Positions 11,207 through 20,511 of a stretch of 45,134 nt of DNA are shown piece by piece. The stretch is taken from contig CANBVR010000008.1 of the NCBI GenBank assembly GCA_947372965.1, positions 1 to 45,134 of the forward strand, in the 5' to 3' direction. Each line of letters opens with the position of its first letter. The stretch's first letter is position 1. The stretch comes from Actinomycetota bacterium (GTDB lineage Bacteria > Actinomycetota > Actinomycetes > Nanopelagicales > Nanopelagicaceae). The notes under the pieces are model-generated. The model saw only the letters and a program-made list of their open reading frames with translations. It did no database searches and was not told the origin of the DNA. The position numbers and the translations under genes are program-made.

Positions 11207-11770
11207 ATGTCAGATATCGCAACCTCGCTTAGTGAAGCCACTGCAAAGATGGAGAAGGCGGTAGAAGTAGCCAAGGAAGATTTCGGGTCCATTCGCACCG
11301 GTCGCGCGCACCCTTCAATGTTTGCAAAGATCGTGGTCGATTACTACGGGACCTTTACACCTCTTGCCCAGCTCGCTTCTTTCCAAGTGCCAGAACCTCG
11401 AATGGCGATCGTTTCACCTTTCGATAAAGGCGCAATGGCATCGATTGAAAAGGCAATTCGCGAATCAGATTTGGGCGTGAACCCACAGACTGACGGCGCA
11501 GTTATTCGCGTAAATTTCCCACAACTCACTGAAGAGCGCCGCAAGGATTACATAAAATTGGCTCGTACCAAAGCCGAAGATTCAAAGATCTCAATGCGCA
11601 ACATCCGACGTACCGCAAAAGAAGCGATGGAAAAGTTGGAGAAAGATGGTCTTGCTGGCAAGGATGATGTTGCTCGCGGTGAAAAAGATCTAGAAAAGAT
11701 TACATCTGACCACGTGGCCAAAATTGATGAATTATTAAAACATAAGGAAGTCGAACTTCTCGAAGTTTAA
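11207..11770 (+). CDS. frr: Ribosome recycling factor
   Basis: A 187-residue ribosome recycling factor that splits post-termination ribosomes together with EF-G. The segments GRAHPSMFAKIVVDYYGTFT and RVNFPQLTEERRKDYIKLAR are typical, and the length is standard. A purine-rich GAAAGAAGAG precedes the ATG. It follows pyrH in the standard order. Confidence 0.97.
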   Translation: MSDIATSLSEATAKMEKAVEVAKEDFGSIRTGRAHPSMFAKIVVDYYGTFTPLAQLASFQVPEPRMAIVSPFDKGAMASIEKAIRESDLGVNPQTDGAVIRVNFPQLTEERRKDYIKLARTKAEDSKISMRNIRRTAKEAMEKLEKDGLAGKDDVARGEKDLEKITSDHVAKIDELLKHKEVELLEV

Positions 11771-11775
11771 ATTCC

Positions 11776-12624
11776 ATGGATGACTTACATGCAATAAATG
11801 CGGCAATTAATGCCAAGGCTGGGCGAAAGCTTGGCTCATCTATTGTTGTCTCAATTGGCATCCTGATTCTTGTTTTTGGTTCGCTCTATTTAAATTCTGC
11901 AATCTTTGGCGTATTGGTCTGGCTTGCTTTGATGGTTGCATCTCGTGAACTTACGCATGCTTACAAAGGTGGCGGGATTGATATTCCAGAAAATGTAATT
12001 CAAATTGCCGCCTCAGGCTTATTGGCAGCAGCTTGGTTTGGCCGAGTATCTGGCCTTGCAGTTGCAACTGCGATAGTAATTCCAAATATTCTGGTTTATA
12101 TCTTGGTCAAGAGCCCCAAAGATTTCGTCAAGAAATCAACGGCTGCCACTTTCGCAATTTTCTATCCAGGCTTTCTCGGTGGCTTTGTTTTGTTGCTTGC
12201 ACATAGCGATAAAGGTCTAGAGCGAATTCTAACTTTGGTCGTATTAGTAAGTTGTAACGATACTTTTGCATATTTATCTGGCGTTCTATTTGGTCGCCAC
12301 CCTTTAGCACCACATGTGAGTCCCAAGAAAACTTGGGAGGGTCTAATTGGCGCCATGCTGGCCACAACTATTGGTTCAGCGCTGGTGTTCCATTTTGCCT
12401 TGGATAAATCTTTCTGGCTTGGTGCTGGTTTTGGAATAGTTGCAGTGATCACCGCAACTTGCGGAGATTTGATTGAATCTGCCGTAAAGCGCGACCTAGC
12501 AATTAAAGATATGGGAAATATTCTCCCGGGCCATGGCGGGATTCTTGATCGTATTGATTCAGTTCTTTTCACCGGGCCAGCTGTTTGGTTCGTACTGGAA
12601 TTGATCAAGAGGTTTAGCTTGTGA
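11776..12624 (+). CDS. cdsA: Phosphatidate cytidylyltransferase
   Basis: A 282-residue polytopic membrane protein that makes CDP-diacylglycerol from phosphatidate and CTP for phospholipid synthesis. The CDS signature spans [12 protein letters not shown] and the C-terminal [18 protein letters not shown] ... [11 protein letters not shown]. Hydrophobic helices fill the rest, starting around residue 24. The N-terminal 20 residues are polar and probably cytoplasmic. It begins 5 bases after frr with no clear ribosome site, so coupling to frr is likely. Confidence 0.95.
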   Translation: MDDLHAINAAINAKAGRKLGSSIVVSIGILILVFGSLYLNSAIFGVLVWLALMVASRELTHAYKGGGIDIPENVIQIAASGLLAAAWFGRVSGLAVATAIVIPNILVYILVKSPKDFVKKSTAATFAIFYPGFLGGFVLLLAHSDKGLERILTLVVLVSCNDTFAYLSGVLFGRHPLAPHVSPKKTWEGLIGAMLATTIGSALVFHFALDKSFWLGAGFGIVAVITATCGDLIESAVKRDLAIKDMGNILPGHGGILDRIDSVLFTGPAVWFVLELIKRFSL

Positions 12625-12631
12625 GAAAACT

Positions 12632-13750
12632 ATGAGCGAAGAGTTGAAATTAGTCTTTGACGAACCAGTTCAAAGAGTTAAACCACCGAAGCATTTTGCT
12701 GATCTAGCTCCCGAAGATCGTAAGGCGCTGGCGGTGGAGCTTGGAATTCCTGCCTTTCGTGCCAATCAAATGGGCGTCCACTTTTTTACACATTTCAACG
12801 ATGATCCCGAAACCTGGAGTGATATTCCCAAGGATCTTAGAGATACCTTGGCAAAGGAATTTGTTCCAAAGTTAATTACCTTGGTGCGTACTGTTACCGC
12901 TGATGGTGGTAAAACTCGTAAAGATCTTTGGAAGTTGCATGATGGAGTATTGGTCGAGAGCGTTTTGATGCGCTATACCGACCGCACAACAGTTTGTATC
13001 TCTTCGCAAGCTGGATGCGGCATGAACTGTCCATTCTGCGCAACTGGTCAGGCTGGACTAACTCGAAACTTAACTGCTGGTGAGATCACTGCTCAAGTAG
13101 TAGCTGCGGCAAGAATTTGTGCAAGTGGTGAATTGCCTGGGGGAGAGACCAGACTTTCTAACGTTGTCTTTATGGGCATGGGTGAACCAATGGCGAACTA
13201 CAACGCAGTAATACGTTCGGTTCGAAATATAACTACGCCCCAACCTGAAGGACTCGGTATAAGTGCGCGTTCAGTAACAGTCTCCACTGTTGGATTAGTT
13301 AACGGAATTGAGAAGTTAACTGGGGAAGGAATTCCTGTAACTCTGGCAGTTTCACTTCACACCCCGGATGATGAATTGCGCGATACCTTGGTACCAATTA
13401 ACTCACGTTTCAAAGTTAAAGAAGTTTTGGATGCTGCTGATAAATACGAAGCAAAGACTGGTCGTCGCTATTCAATCGAGTATGCCTTGATTAGAGATAT
13501 AAATGATCAAGCTTGGCGAGCGGATTTACTAGGAAGATTGCTCAAAAATCGAAATGCCCATGTAAATCTAATCCCATTAAATCCAACCCCTGGATCTAAG
13601 TGGACTGCCTCACGGCCAAAAGATGAGGCTGAATTTGTCAGAGTTCTTGAAGGTTATGGGGTTCCAGTCACCGTCCGTGATACTCGTGGAAGAGAAATTG
13701 ATGGAGCATGTGGCCAATTGGCCGCCGCCGAAGTAATCTCTGAGGTATGA
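12632..13750 (+). CDS. rlmN: Dual-specificity 23S rRNA/tRNA adenine-C2 methyltransferase RlmN
   Basis: A 372-residue radical SAM methyltransferase that methylates A2503 of 23S rRNA and A37 of some tRNAs. The radical SAM cluster CGMNCPFC lies at about residues 129-136, with GMGEPMANY following. The second catalytic cysteine is in GACGQLAA near the C-terminus, which supports RlmN/Cfr chemistry; the housekeeping place next to cdsA points to RlmN. Its stop overlaps the following aldehyde dehydrogenase start as ATGA, an unexpected coupling between unrelated functions. Confidence 0.95.
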   Translation: MSEELKLVFDEPVQRVKPPKHFADLAPEDRKALAVELGIPAFRANQMGVHFFTHFNDDPETWSDIPKDLRDTLAKEFVPKLITLVRTVTADGGKTRKDLWKLHDGVLVESVLMRYTDRTTVCISSQAGCGMNCPFCATGQAGLTRNLTAGEITAQVVAAARICASGELPGGETRLSNVVFMGMGEPMANYNAVIRSVRNITTPQPEGLGISARSVTVSTVGLVNGIEKLTGEGIPVTLAVSLHTPDDELRDTLVPINSRFKVKEVLDAADKYEAKTGRRYSIEYALIRDINDQAWRADLLGRLLKNRNAHVNLIPLNPTPGSKWTASRPKDEAEFVRVLEGYGVPVTVRDTRGREIDGACGQLAAAEVISEV

Positions 13751-15174
13751 AAACTCTTCTCAACTTTATAAACGGTAAGAGCCAACCTGCGAGCTCTGGC
13801 GCCACTAGCGAAATAATCAATCCCGCTAATGGAACGGTTTACGCAACTGCTCCTGTCTGCGGTACTGCCGATGTTGATGCTGCAATGTCTGCGGCAAGCA
13901 AGGCTTTTGTTGATTGGCGAGATTCAACTCCATCAGAGCGCCAACGGGCCCTTTTGAAAATTGCTGACGCAATTGAATCTAGAGCTGAAGAGATAATTGC
14001 AATTGAGAGTGAAAATACCGGAAAGCCTCTTTCCCTTACCGCCTCTGAAGAAGTTCCGCCAATGGTCGACCAAATTCGCTTCTTTGCAGGCGCTGCGCGA
14101 AATTTAGAGGGCAAGTCTGCTGGCGAATATATGCGCGGAATGACTTCCTTTGTGCGACGTGAACCGATTGGTGTTTGCGCACAAGTAACTCCTTGGAATT
14201 ATCCGATGATGATGGCAGTTTGGAAGTGGGCGCCAGCAATTGCTGCCGGAAATACAGTGGTTCTAAAGCCAAGTGATACCACGCCAGCCTCTACTGTTTT
14301 TATGGCCGAACTAATGTCTGAGTTTTTACCAAATGGCGTATTCAATGTTATTTGCGGTGATCGAGATAGCGGTCGCGCACTTGTCGAGCATGCAACTCCT
14401 TCAATGGTTTCAATTACCGGATCGGTTCGCGCTGGAATTGAAGTTGCCAAATCAGCGGCAAATGATGTCAAACGTGTTCACCTAGAACTTGGGGGCAAGG
14501 CACCAGTTGTCGTCTTCGCGGACGCTGACTTGGCTGGCGCTGCCGAAGCAATTGCAATCGCTGGTTACTTTAACGCTGGACAAGATTGCACTGCTGCGAC
14601 ACGTGTAATGGTTCAAGAGGCTGCTTATGATGAGTTTGTTGAGTTACTAGCAGCTCAAGCTAAAAATAATATTGCCACTGGTGGACCAACTGAAGATGTT
14701 CTTTATGGACCAGTTAATAACGCAAGCCAGCTCGAACGCGTTTCTGGATTTATAGCAAGAACCCCAGACCACGCAAAAATCGTTGCTGGTGGTACAAAGG
14801 TTGATCGCCCCGGATATTTCTTCAACCCAACAGTTGTTGCAGGACTTCGCCAAGATGATGAAATGATTCAAAATGAAATCTTTGGGCCTGTGATCACAGT
14901 CCAGAAATTCACAGATGAAGCGCAGGCTGTTGCCTATGCAAATGGCGTGGCTTACGGCCTGGCTTCAAGCGTCTGGACCTCCAACCATGGTCGCGCGATG
15001 CGCATGGCCAAAGCTTTTGACTTCGGTTGCGTCTGGATCAATACCCATATTCCACTTGTCGCGGAGATGCCACATGGTGGCTACAAGCGCTCGGGATATG
15101 GCAAAGACCTCTCCTCATATGGCTTTGAGGATTACACCCGCATCAAGCACGTCATGACTAACCTAAACGCCTAA
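13747..15174 (+). CDS. patD: Gamma-aminobutyraldehyde dehydrogenase (PatD-like)
   Basis: A 475-residue NAD(P)-dependent aldehyde dehydrogenase. The catalytic glutamate is in LELGGKAP (about E247) and the catalytic cysteine in [13 protein letters not shown] (about C281). GQDCTA, rather than GQxCxA of most relatives, and the overall pattern match the gamma-aminobutyraldehyde dehydrogenase (PatD/YdcW) group, which oxidises 4-aminobutanal from putrescine to GABA. The polyamine importer genes directly downstream support that substrate. Betaine-aldehyde dehydrogenase is the main alternative. No putrescine aminotransferase or oxidase is in the window. It is coupled to rlmN by an ATGA overlap. Confidence 0.85.
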   Translation: MKTLLNFINGKSQPASSGATSEIINPANGTVYATAPVCGTADVDAAMSAASKAFVDWRDSTPSERQRALLKIADAIESRAEEIIAIESENTGKPLSLTASEEVPPMVDQIRFFAGAARNLEGKSAGEYMRGMTSFVRREPIGVCAQVTPWNYPMMMAVWKWAPAIAAGNTVVLKPSDTTPASTVFMAELMSEFLPNGVFNVICGDRDSGRALVEHATPSMVSITGSVRAGIEVAKSAANDVKRVHLELGGKAPVVVFADADLAGAAEAIAIAGYFNAGQDCTAATRVMVQEAAYDEFVELLAAQAKNNIATGGPTEDVLYGPVNNASQLERVSGFIARTPDHAKIVAGGTKVDRPGYFFNPTVVAGLRQDDEMIQNEIFGPVITVQKFTDEAQAVAYANGVAYGLASSVWTSNHGRAMRMAKAFDFGCVWINTHIPLVAEMPHGGYKRSGYGKDLSSYGFEDYTRIKHVMTNLNA

Positions 15175-15215
15175 AATTCACAGCGTCAACGGTCATTTTC
15201 CCAATAATTAGGCTC

Positions 15216-15221
15216 TAGGAT
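15216..15221 (+). promoter_or_regulatory. Possible -10 hexamer of the polyamine transport operon
   Basis: TAGGAT fits TANNNT and lies 59 bases before the substrate-binding protein start, in the only gap between the aldehyde dehydrogenase and the transporter genes. The -35 match (TCATTT, 17 bases upstream) is weak. Confidence 0.28.
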
Positions 15222-15233
15222 TTCCGCTAGTAA

Positions 15234-15243
15234 GTCGATCGAC
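15234..15243 (+). promoter_or_regulatory. Palindrome GTCGATCGAC, possible operator of the polyamine operon
   Basis: A perfect 10-base palindrome begins 12 bases downstream of the possible -10 hexamer, where a repressor would block transcription start. It is short, so chance is possible. No regulator gene lies adjacent. Confidence 0.25.
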
Positions 15244-15279
15244 AACCACTCGAGCATGGATAACAGAAAGAGGTAAGTG

Positions 15280-16506
15280 ATGGTCAAGAAGATGGATCAA
15301 TCAATTCCGCCAGATGCAGATGCAATTGTTTCTGCGCAAATCTCTCGCCGTTCACTCTTGGCTGGAGCAGGTGGAATCGGAGCAGCATCACTCCTTGCAA
15401 CAACTGGTGCCTCTTTAGTTTCAGGTTTAGCAAGTGAAAGTGCAAGTGCTGCAACACCCACAGTTCGCTTTGGTAACTGGTCTCTCTACTTAGATTATGA
15501 CAATAAGACCAAGAAGTACCCAACTCTCGTTGACTTCACAAAGAAGACCGGTATTCAGGTCAAGTACATGGAAGCAATCGATGATAACGATTCATTCACC
15601 GCAAAGGTAACGCCACAATTAAAATTGAAAAAAGATATTGGATATGACGTTGTTGCCCCAACAGAGTGGATGGCAGAACGTTGGATCAAATCTGGTTTTG
15701 CGCAAAAGTTTGACGAAGCACAGATTCCAAATAAAAAGAATGTTCTTCCATTCTTGCTTAATCGACCACTAGATCCAGGTCGCCACTACACATTGCCTTG
15801 GGCTGGAATTATCGCTGGCCTTGCTTGGAATAAAAAAATTATTCCAGGTGGATTAACTTCTATAGAAGATAAAGTTCATCCAGAGCGTGGACTTTTCTCG
15901 AACCCAAAGTTAAAGGGAAAGATTGAAGTTCTCTCTGAAATGCGAGATACCGTTGGTTTGATCATGATGTGGCAAGGCGTGGATATCACAAAGCCATTTA
16001 CTCAAGCGCAATGGGATAACGCTCTTGCATACCTACAAAAGAAGATTAAGGATGGCTGGATCCGCCAGATCAAAGGCCAGAGCTATGCCGAAGATCTAAT
16101 CAGTGGTGACGCAGTTGCGGTTATTGGTTGGTCAGGCGATATCAATCAGTTAAACCTGCAAAACAACAATCAATTCGGTTTTGGCCTTCCAGAATCTGGT
16201 GGCACATTCTCAACCGACAATATGCTGATTCCATCAACTTCACCGAATAAGGCTGGGGCGCAAGCGCTAATTAACTATTACTACGACCCAGTAGTTGCGG
16301 CTCGAGTATCTAATTACATTGCTTATGTCTGTCCGGTTTCTGGCGCTCAAGATGCCATGGCGAAATTAAATCCAGCACAAGCAAAGAACCCATTGATCTT
16401 CCCGGATGATGCAATGTGGAAGAAGCTATTTGTATTCCGCGGACTTACTCCAGCAGAGCAGATTAAATTCTCTACTGGTTTCCAGAAGATCGCTGGCAAC
16501 GCATAG
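15280..16506 (+). CDS. potD: Polyamine (spermidine/putrescine) ABC transporter substrate-binding protein
   Basis: A 408-residue periplasmic-binding-like protein of the PotD/PotF type. It has a twin-arginine signal, SRRSLLAGAGG at about residue 22, a hydrophobic stretch and a possible AxA cleavage region in ESASAATP. There is no lipobox cysteine. Mature-domain features such as RFGNWSLYLDY and YDVVAPTEWMAERWI suit the polyamine-binding family. I prefer ATG 15280 over GTG 15277 because AGAGG lies 6 bases before the ATG and only 3 before the GTG; ATG 15292 is also possible. The following ATPase overlaps its stop as TAGTG. Confidence 0.87.
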   Translation: MVKKMDQSIPPDADAIVSAQISRRSLLAGAGGIGAASLLATTGASLVSGLASESASAATPTVRFGNWSLYLDYDNKTKKYPTLVDFTKKTGIQVKYMEAIDDNDSFTAKVTPQLKLKKDIGYDVVAPTEWMAERWIKSGFAQKFDEAQIPNKKNVLPFLLNRPLDPGRHYTLPWAGIIAGLAWNKKIIPGGLTSIEDKVHPERGLFSNPKLKGKIEVLSEMRDTVGLIMMWQGVDITKPFTQAQWDNALAYLQKKIKDGWIRQIKGQSYAEDLISGDAVAVIGWSGDINQLNLQNNNQFGFGLPESGGTFSTDNMLIPSTSPNKAGAQALINYYYDPVVAARVSNYIAYVCPVSGAQDAMAKLNPAQAKNPLIFPDDAMWKKLFVFRGLTPAEQIKFSTGFQKIAGNA

Positions 16507-17645
16507 TGGCTGATGCTTCAACATCAGCAAAGGGTGATTTAAAACTTTCAAATCTCGTAAAGGCCTATGGTGAATTTGTAGCGGTAGATGATCTATCGCT
16601 ACTAATTCCAGAAGGTTCTTTCTTTGCCCTTTTAGGTCCTTCAGGTTGCGGAAAAACAACAACGCTTCGCATGATTGCTGGACTTGATGAGCCAACTTCT
16701 GGATCGATCCATATTGGAAATACTGATATCACTTATCAAAAACCTTATGACCGCCCAGTTAATACCGTTTTTCAAAACTATGCCCTCTTTCCACACCTAA
16801 CAATCTTTGAAAACATTGCTTTCGGCCTACGTCGACGCGGTATTAAAGATGTAAAAGGGCAGGTAGATAAGGTTCTCAATCTTGTTGAATTGCCACATCT
16901 TGCCGAGCGCAAGCCAACACAACTTTCTGGTGGCCAGCAACAACGTATTGCCCTTGCGCGCGCGATCGTCAATCGCCCAGCGCTCTTGCTTCTAGATGAG
17001 CCACTTGGTGCGCTCGACCTTAAATTACGCCGCCAGATGCAGATTGAGTTGAAGTGGATTCAAACTGAAGTTGGTCTTACCTTCGTCCACGTTACACACG
17101 ATCAAGAAGAAGCCATGACTATGGCAGACACAATCGCAGTAATGAATGAAGGAAAGATTGAGCAAATGGGTACGCCAGCTGATCTTTATGACAGCCCCCG
17201 CACGGCATTTGTTGCAAACTTCCTTGGACAATCAAACTTAATTCAAGGTCGAATTGTTGATAATGATGGCGATGCTCATGTAGTTGAGATCCATGGGCAA
17301 AAAGTAAAGGTTCTAAAGAATCGCTCAGTTGCAAAGGACTCCTCAATCCTTTTCGGAATTCGTCCCGAAAAGATTCGCATTCAACCAGGCGCACATCAAC
17401 TTTCAGGATGTGTTTTAGAAGGTGGGAAAATCTCAGATGTTTCTTACATCGGCGTATCAACCCAGTACCAAGTTGAGATGCCTTGGGGTCAAGAACTTAT
17501 GGTCTTCGAGCAGAACGATGATGGGATCCCACCACTTGCAAAGGGTGATCCAGTAAAGCTTTCATGGGAGACAGTCTTCTCATTTGGTTTAGATGGACAT
17601 GAAGATGCATCAGCTGGATCTGAAGTAAATCCGGATGAAGAATAA
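16506..17645 (+). CDS. potA: Polyamine ABC transporter ATP-binding protein
   Basis: A 379-residue ABC ATPase with Walker A GPSGCGKTT (residues 44-52), signature LSGGQQQRIALARA, Walker B LLLLDEPLGALD and a C-terminal TOBE domain (about residues 285-365), the layout of PotA/MalK-type importer ATPases. It powers the PotB-PotC permease pair. The start is GTG, overlapping the potD stop by one base. An acidic tail (VNPDEE) ends the protein. Confidence 0.93.
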   Translation: MADASTSAKGDLKLSNLVKAYGEFVAVDDLSLLIPEGSFFALLGPSGCGKTTTLRMIAGLDEPTSGSIHIGNTDITYQKPYDRPVNTVFQNYALFPHLTIFENIAFGLRRRGIKDVKGQVDKVLNLVELPHLAERKPTQLSGGQQQRIALARAIVNRPALLLLDEPLGALDLKLRRQMQIELKWIQTEVGLTFVHVTHDQEEAMTMADTIAVMNEGKIEQMGTPADLYDSPRTAFVANFLGQSNLIQGRIVDNDGDAHVVEIHGQKVKVLKNRSVAKDSSILFGIRPEKIRIQPGAHQLSGCVLEGGKISDVSYIGVSTQYQVEMPWGQELMVFEQNDDGIPPLAKGDPVKLSWETVFSFGLDGHEDASAGSEVNPDEE

Positions 17646-17657
17646 AGTTAGAAAAAA

Positions 17658-18518
17658 TTGAGCCAAGTCGTATCTAGAAGGAAGAAATTCTGGCCGTACA
17701 TTCTGCTGGCACCAGGAATGGTTTGGCTCGCAATTTTCTTTCTTGCTCCAATCGTTAAGTTGGTAAGTACCTCAACACAGACGCAGGGCGTAAATATTGG
17801 TGAGTATGTGCAGAGTTATCGCTTTGCCAATTTCCTAGATGCTTTTACTTCCGCAGCCCCACAATTCTTCAGATCATTCGTATATGCCGGTCTTGCAACT
17901 TTATTTGCCTTGATCATTGCCTATCCACTCGCGTACGCAATTGCATTTAAATCAGGAAAATGGAAGAACACCCTTCTTGTTTTGGTGGTTGCGCCATTCT
18001 TTACTTCTTTTCTACTTAGAACAATCGCTTGGGAGCAGATACTTGGTGAACAAGGTTTGGTCATAAAGACCTTGCGCTTACTTCACATCTTGGGGCCAAC
18101 CGGCCATTTAACGGCGACACCTTTTGCTGTTGTTGCTGGTCTGACTTATAACTTCTTACCCTTTATGACTTTGCCGCTGTATGCCAGCTTAGATCGAATT
18201 GATCCAAGAACCCTTGAGGCATCAGGCGACCTTTATGCAAATGGTTTTACTACCTTTCGTAAAGTAACCTTTCCGCTCTCTCTTCCTGGAGTTGTTGCTG
18301 GAACGCTTCTTACCTTTATTCCCGCAGCAGGAGATTATGTAAATGCTGAATTGCTTGGCAATCCACGGACAAGAATGATCGGAAATGTTATCGAGGCCCG
18401 CTATCTTCGAATTGTTGATTATCCAGGGGCTGCTGCGCTCTCATTTATTTTGATGGCAACTATTTTGATTTTGGTCTTGGTCTACATTCGTAAAATGGGA
18501 ACGGATGAGGTCGTATGA
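17658..18518 (+). CDS. potB: Polyamine ABC transporter permease (PotB-like)
   Basis: A 286-residue binding-protein-dependent transport permease with about six membrane helices and the cytoplasmic EAA-type loop LEASGDLYANGFTTFRKVTFPLSLPG that contacts the ATPase. The start is TTG, 12 bases after potA, with only a weak AGAAAA purine stretch; no other in-frame start precedes the first helix. It is followed by the second permease through an ATGA overlap. Its position in a D-A-B-C operon supports PotB over other ABC permeases. Confidence 0.9.
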   Translation: MSQVVSRRKKFWPYILLAPGMVWLAIFFLAPIVKLVSTSTQTQGVNIGEYVQSYRFANFLDAFTSAAPQFFRSFVYAGLATLFALIIAYPLAYAIAFKSGKWKNTLLVLVVAPFFTSFLLRTIAWEQILGEQGLVIKTLRLLHILGPTGHLTATPFAVVAGLTYNFLPFMTLPLYASLDRIDPRTLEASGDLYANGFTTFRKVTFPLSLPGVVAGTLLTFIPAAGDYVNAELLGNPRTRMIGNVIEARYLRIVDYPGAAALSFILMATILILVLVYIRKMGTDEVV

Positions 18519-19312
18519 CAAAAGCTTCTCGCTGGTTGTCCAAGAATTTAATTCGCATTTATGCAGTTCTTGGATTCACGTATCTTTTTATTCCCGTTAT
18601 TTATACGATAGTTTTCTCATTTAATGACTCAGGAAAGTCAAACCTAGTTTGGCGCGGTTTTACTTTTAAGAATTGGACCAACCCCTGCGGCGCTGCTGAT
18701 GTTTGCAATGCCCTAGGCAATTCCCTAAAGATCGGCTTTCTATCAACGCTTATTGCAACGATTTTGGGGACTTTGATCGCCTTTGCTATCGGCCGTTATG
18801 CCTTCAAAGGCCATGGCTTAGTTAACTCACTCATATTTCTACCTATGGCAACTCCAGAAATTGTTATGGGTTCCTCACTTCTTACTATGTTTGTGAGTTT
18901 TGGAATCAACCCAGGGTTCTGGACAATTGTGATCGCTCACATCATGTTCTGTATTTCATTTATCGTAGTTGCAGTAAAAGCTAGAATTGCAAGTTTGGAT
19001 CCCCGCTTGGAGCAAGCGGCGATGGATTTATATGCTGACGAACGCGAAACCTTCCGCAAGATAACCTTCCCACTTGTGGCACCTGGAATTGCTGGAGCAG
19101 CGCTTCTAGCTTTTAGCCTTTCATTTGATGATTTCATCATCACCAACTTCAACTCGGGAAGTGTTAATACCTTCCCAAAGTTTGTCTATATCTCAGCTCA
19201 GCGCGGGCTTCCAGCTCAGGCAAATGTCATTGGTGCAACAATGTTTATTGTGGCAATTGCTCTTGTATTGACTGCGCAATTCGTGGGAAATCGCCGAAAA
19301 ACAACTGCATAG
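18515..19312 (+). CDS. potC: Polyamine ABC transporter permease (PotC-like)
   Basis: A 265-residue permease with about six membrane helices and the EAA loop LEQAAMDLYADERETFRKITFPLVAPG. It pairs with PotB to form the membrane channel of the importer. The ATG overlaps the potB stop as ATGA. No clear intrinsic terminator follows; a 10-base palindrome CTTAATTAAG lies at 19329-19338 before the dxr start. Confidence 0.9.
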   Translation: MTKASRWLSKNLIRIYAVLGFTYLFIPVIYTIVFSFNDSGKSNLVWRGFTFKNWTNPCGAADVCNALGNSLKIGFLSTLIATILGTLIAFAIGRYAFKGHGLVNSLIFLPMATPEIVMGSSLLTMFVSFGINPGFWTIVIAHIMFCISFIVVAVKARIASLDPRLEQAAMDLYADERETFRKITFPLVAPGIAGAALLAFSLSFDDFIITNFNSGSVNTFPKFVYISAQRGLPAQANVIGATMFIVAIALVLTAQFVGNRRKTTA

Positions 19313-19358
19313 TTCGGCACTAGCACGTCTTAATTAAGTAATAAGGCAACTGATTCAA

Positions 19359-19364
19359 TAGAAT
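19359..19364 (+). promoter_or_regulatory. Candidate -10 hexamer of a leaderless dxr transcript
   Basis: TAGAAT sits 7 bases before the dxr ATG, with no Shine-Dalgarno site between. This would separate the isoprenoid genes from the upstream polyamine operon. Confidence 0.45.
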
Positions 19365-19371
19365 ATCCACC

Positions 19372-20511
19372 ATGCGCGAGATAGTAATTCTGGGCTCCAC
19401 TGGCTCGATAGGAGTTCAAGCGCTAGAAATTGTCGCTGCAAATCCGGATAAATTCCGAGTAATAGCTCTAGCTTCTGGTTCAAATAATTTGCCATTACTA
19501 GTTGAGCAAGCGAAGAAATTTGGCGTTGGAGTTATTGGAACGAGCGCGGATGGCGCGCTTGCACGAGATCTAGCTGGGCAGATCCAAGTAATCGATGGGC
19601 CAAATGCCGCAACAGAGATTGCAACTATTACTTGTGACATCGTTTTAAATGGAATCACTGGCTCAATTGGACTTGGGCCAACTCTTGCGGCACTTGGCGT
19701 TGGAAATAAGGTTGCCCTAGCAAATAAGGAGTCGCTCGTTGCTGGCGGCGATTTGGTTATGGCCTTTGGTCGAGATCGAATCATCCCTGTCGACTCAGAA
19801 CACTCAGCGCTTTATCAATGTTTTGCAAGTGGCAAAGAAAATGAAGTTAAGCAGGTTATTTTGACTGCAAGTGGTGGCCCATTTAGGGATCGGGCCGATC
19901 TATCTGATGTAACTCTTGAACAGGCGCTAGCTCACCCAACTTGGTCAATGGGACCTGTAGTTACCATAAATTCTGCAACGCTTATGAATAAAGGCCTAGA
20001 AATTATTGAGGCGCATTATTTATTTGATCTTCCATATTCAAAAATCTCTGCAGTAATTCATCCGCAATCTGTTGTGCACTCAATGGTGGAATTCATAGAT
20101 GGCTCAACAATTGCCCAGGCAAGCCCACCAAATATGAAGGGGCCAATTGCATACGCCCTAGGAGATGGCGCCAGAGTTTCAAAGGCGACTGCTCCAGTGG
20201 ATTGGAGTAAGAGCCACACTTGGGATTTTGTACCAATTGATTCAAATCGATTCCCAGCTATTGATTTGGCAAGGCGCTGCGGTGAATTGGGTGGTGGCTT
20301 ACCTGCCATATTTAATGCAGCCAATGAAGTTGCAGTCGAAGCATTTGTGAAAGGCAAAATTTCGTTTGTACAGATCGTTGATATTGTCGAAGCCACTGTG
20401 CAGGCACTTGGCGGGGGATCTCCGATCACGATCCGAGATCTCAAAGATGTCAGTGCGATCGAGAATGATGCGCGAATCAGAGCTGCACAAATTATTGGAG
20501 AGCGTAAATGA
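19372..20511 (+). CDS. dxr: 1-deoxy-D-xylulose 5-phosphate reductoisomerase
   Basis: A 379-residue enzyme converting DXP to 2-C-methyl-D-erythritol 4-phosphate, the second step of the MEP isoprenoid pathway. NADPH-binding GSTGSIGVQALEIV is at the N-terminus. The active-site segments DSEHSALYQC, ASGGPFRD and NSATLMNKGLEIIEAHYLF follow. The gene lacks a ribosome site but has a -10-like hexamer 7 bases upstream. Its end overlaps rseP as ATGA. Confidence 0.96.
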   Translation: MREIVILGSTGSIGVQALEIVAANPDKFRVIALASGSNNLPLLVEQAKKFGVGVIGTSADGALARDLAGQIQVIDGPNAATEIATITCDIVLNGITGSIGLGPTLAALGVGNKVALANKESLVAGGDLVMAFGRDRIIPVDSEHSALYQCFASGKENEVKQVILTASGGPFRDRADLSDVTLEQALAHPTWSMGPVVTINSATLMNKGLEIIEAHYLFDLPYSKISAVIHPQSVVHSMVEFIDGSTIAQASPPNMKGPIAYALGDGARVSKATAPVDWSKSHTWDFVPIDSNRFPAIDLARRCGELGGGLPAIFNAANEVAVEAFVKGKISFVQIVDIVEATVQALGGGSPITIRDLKDVSAIENDARIRAAQIIGERK

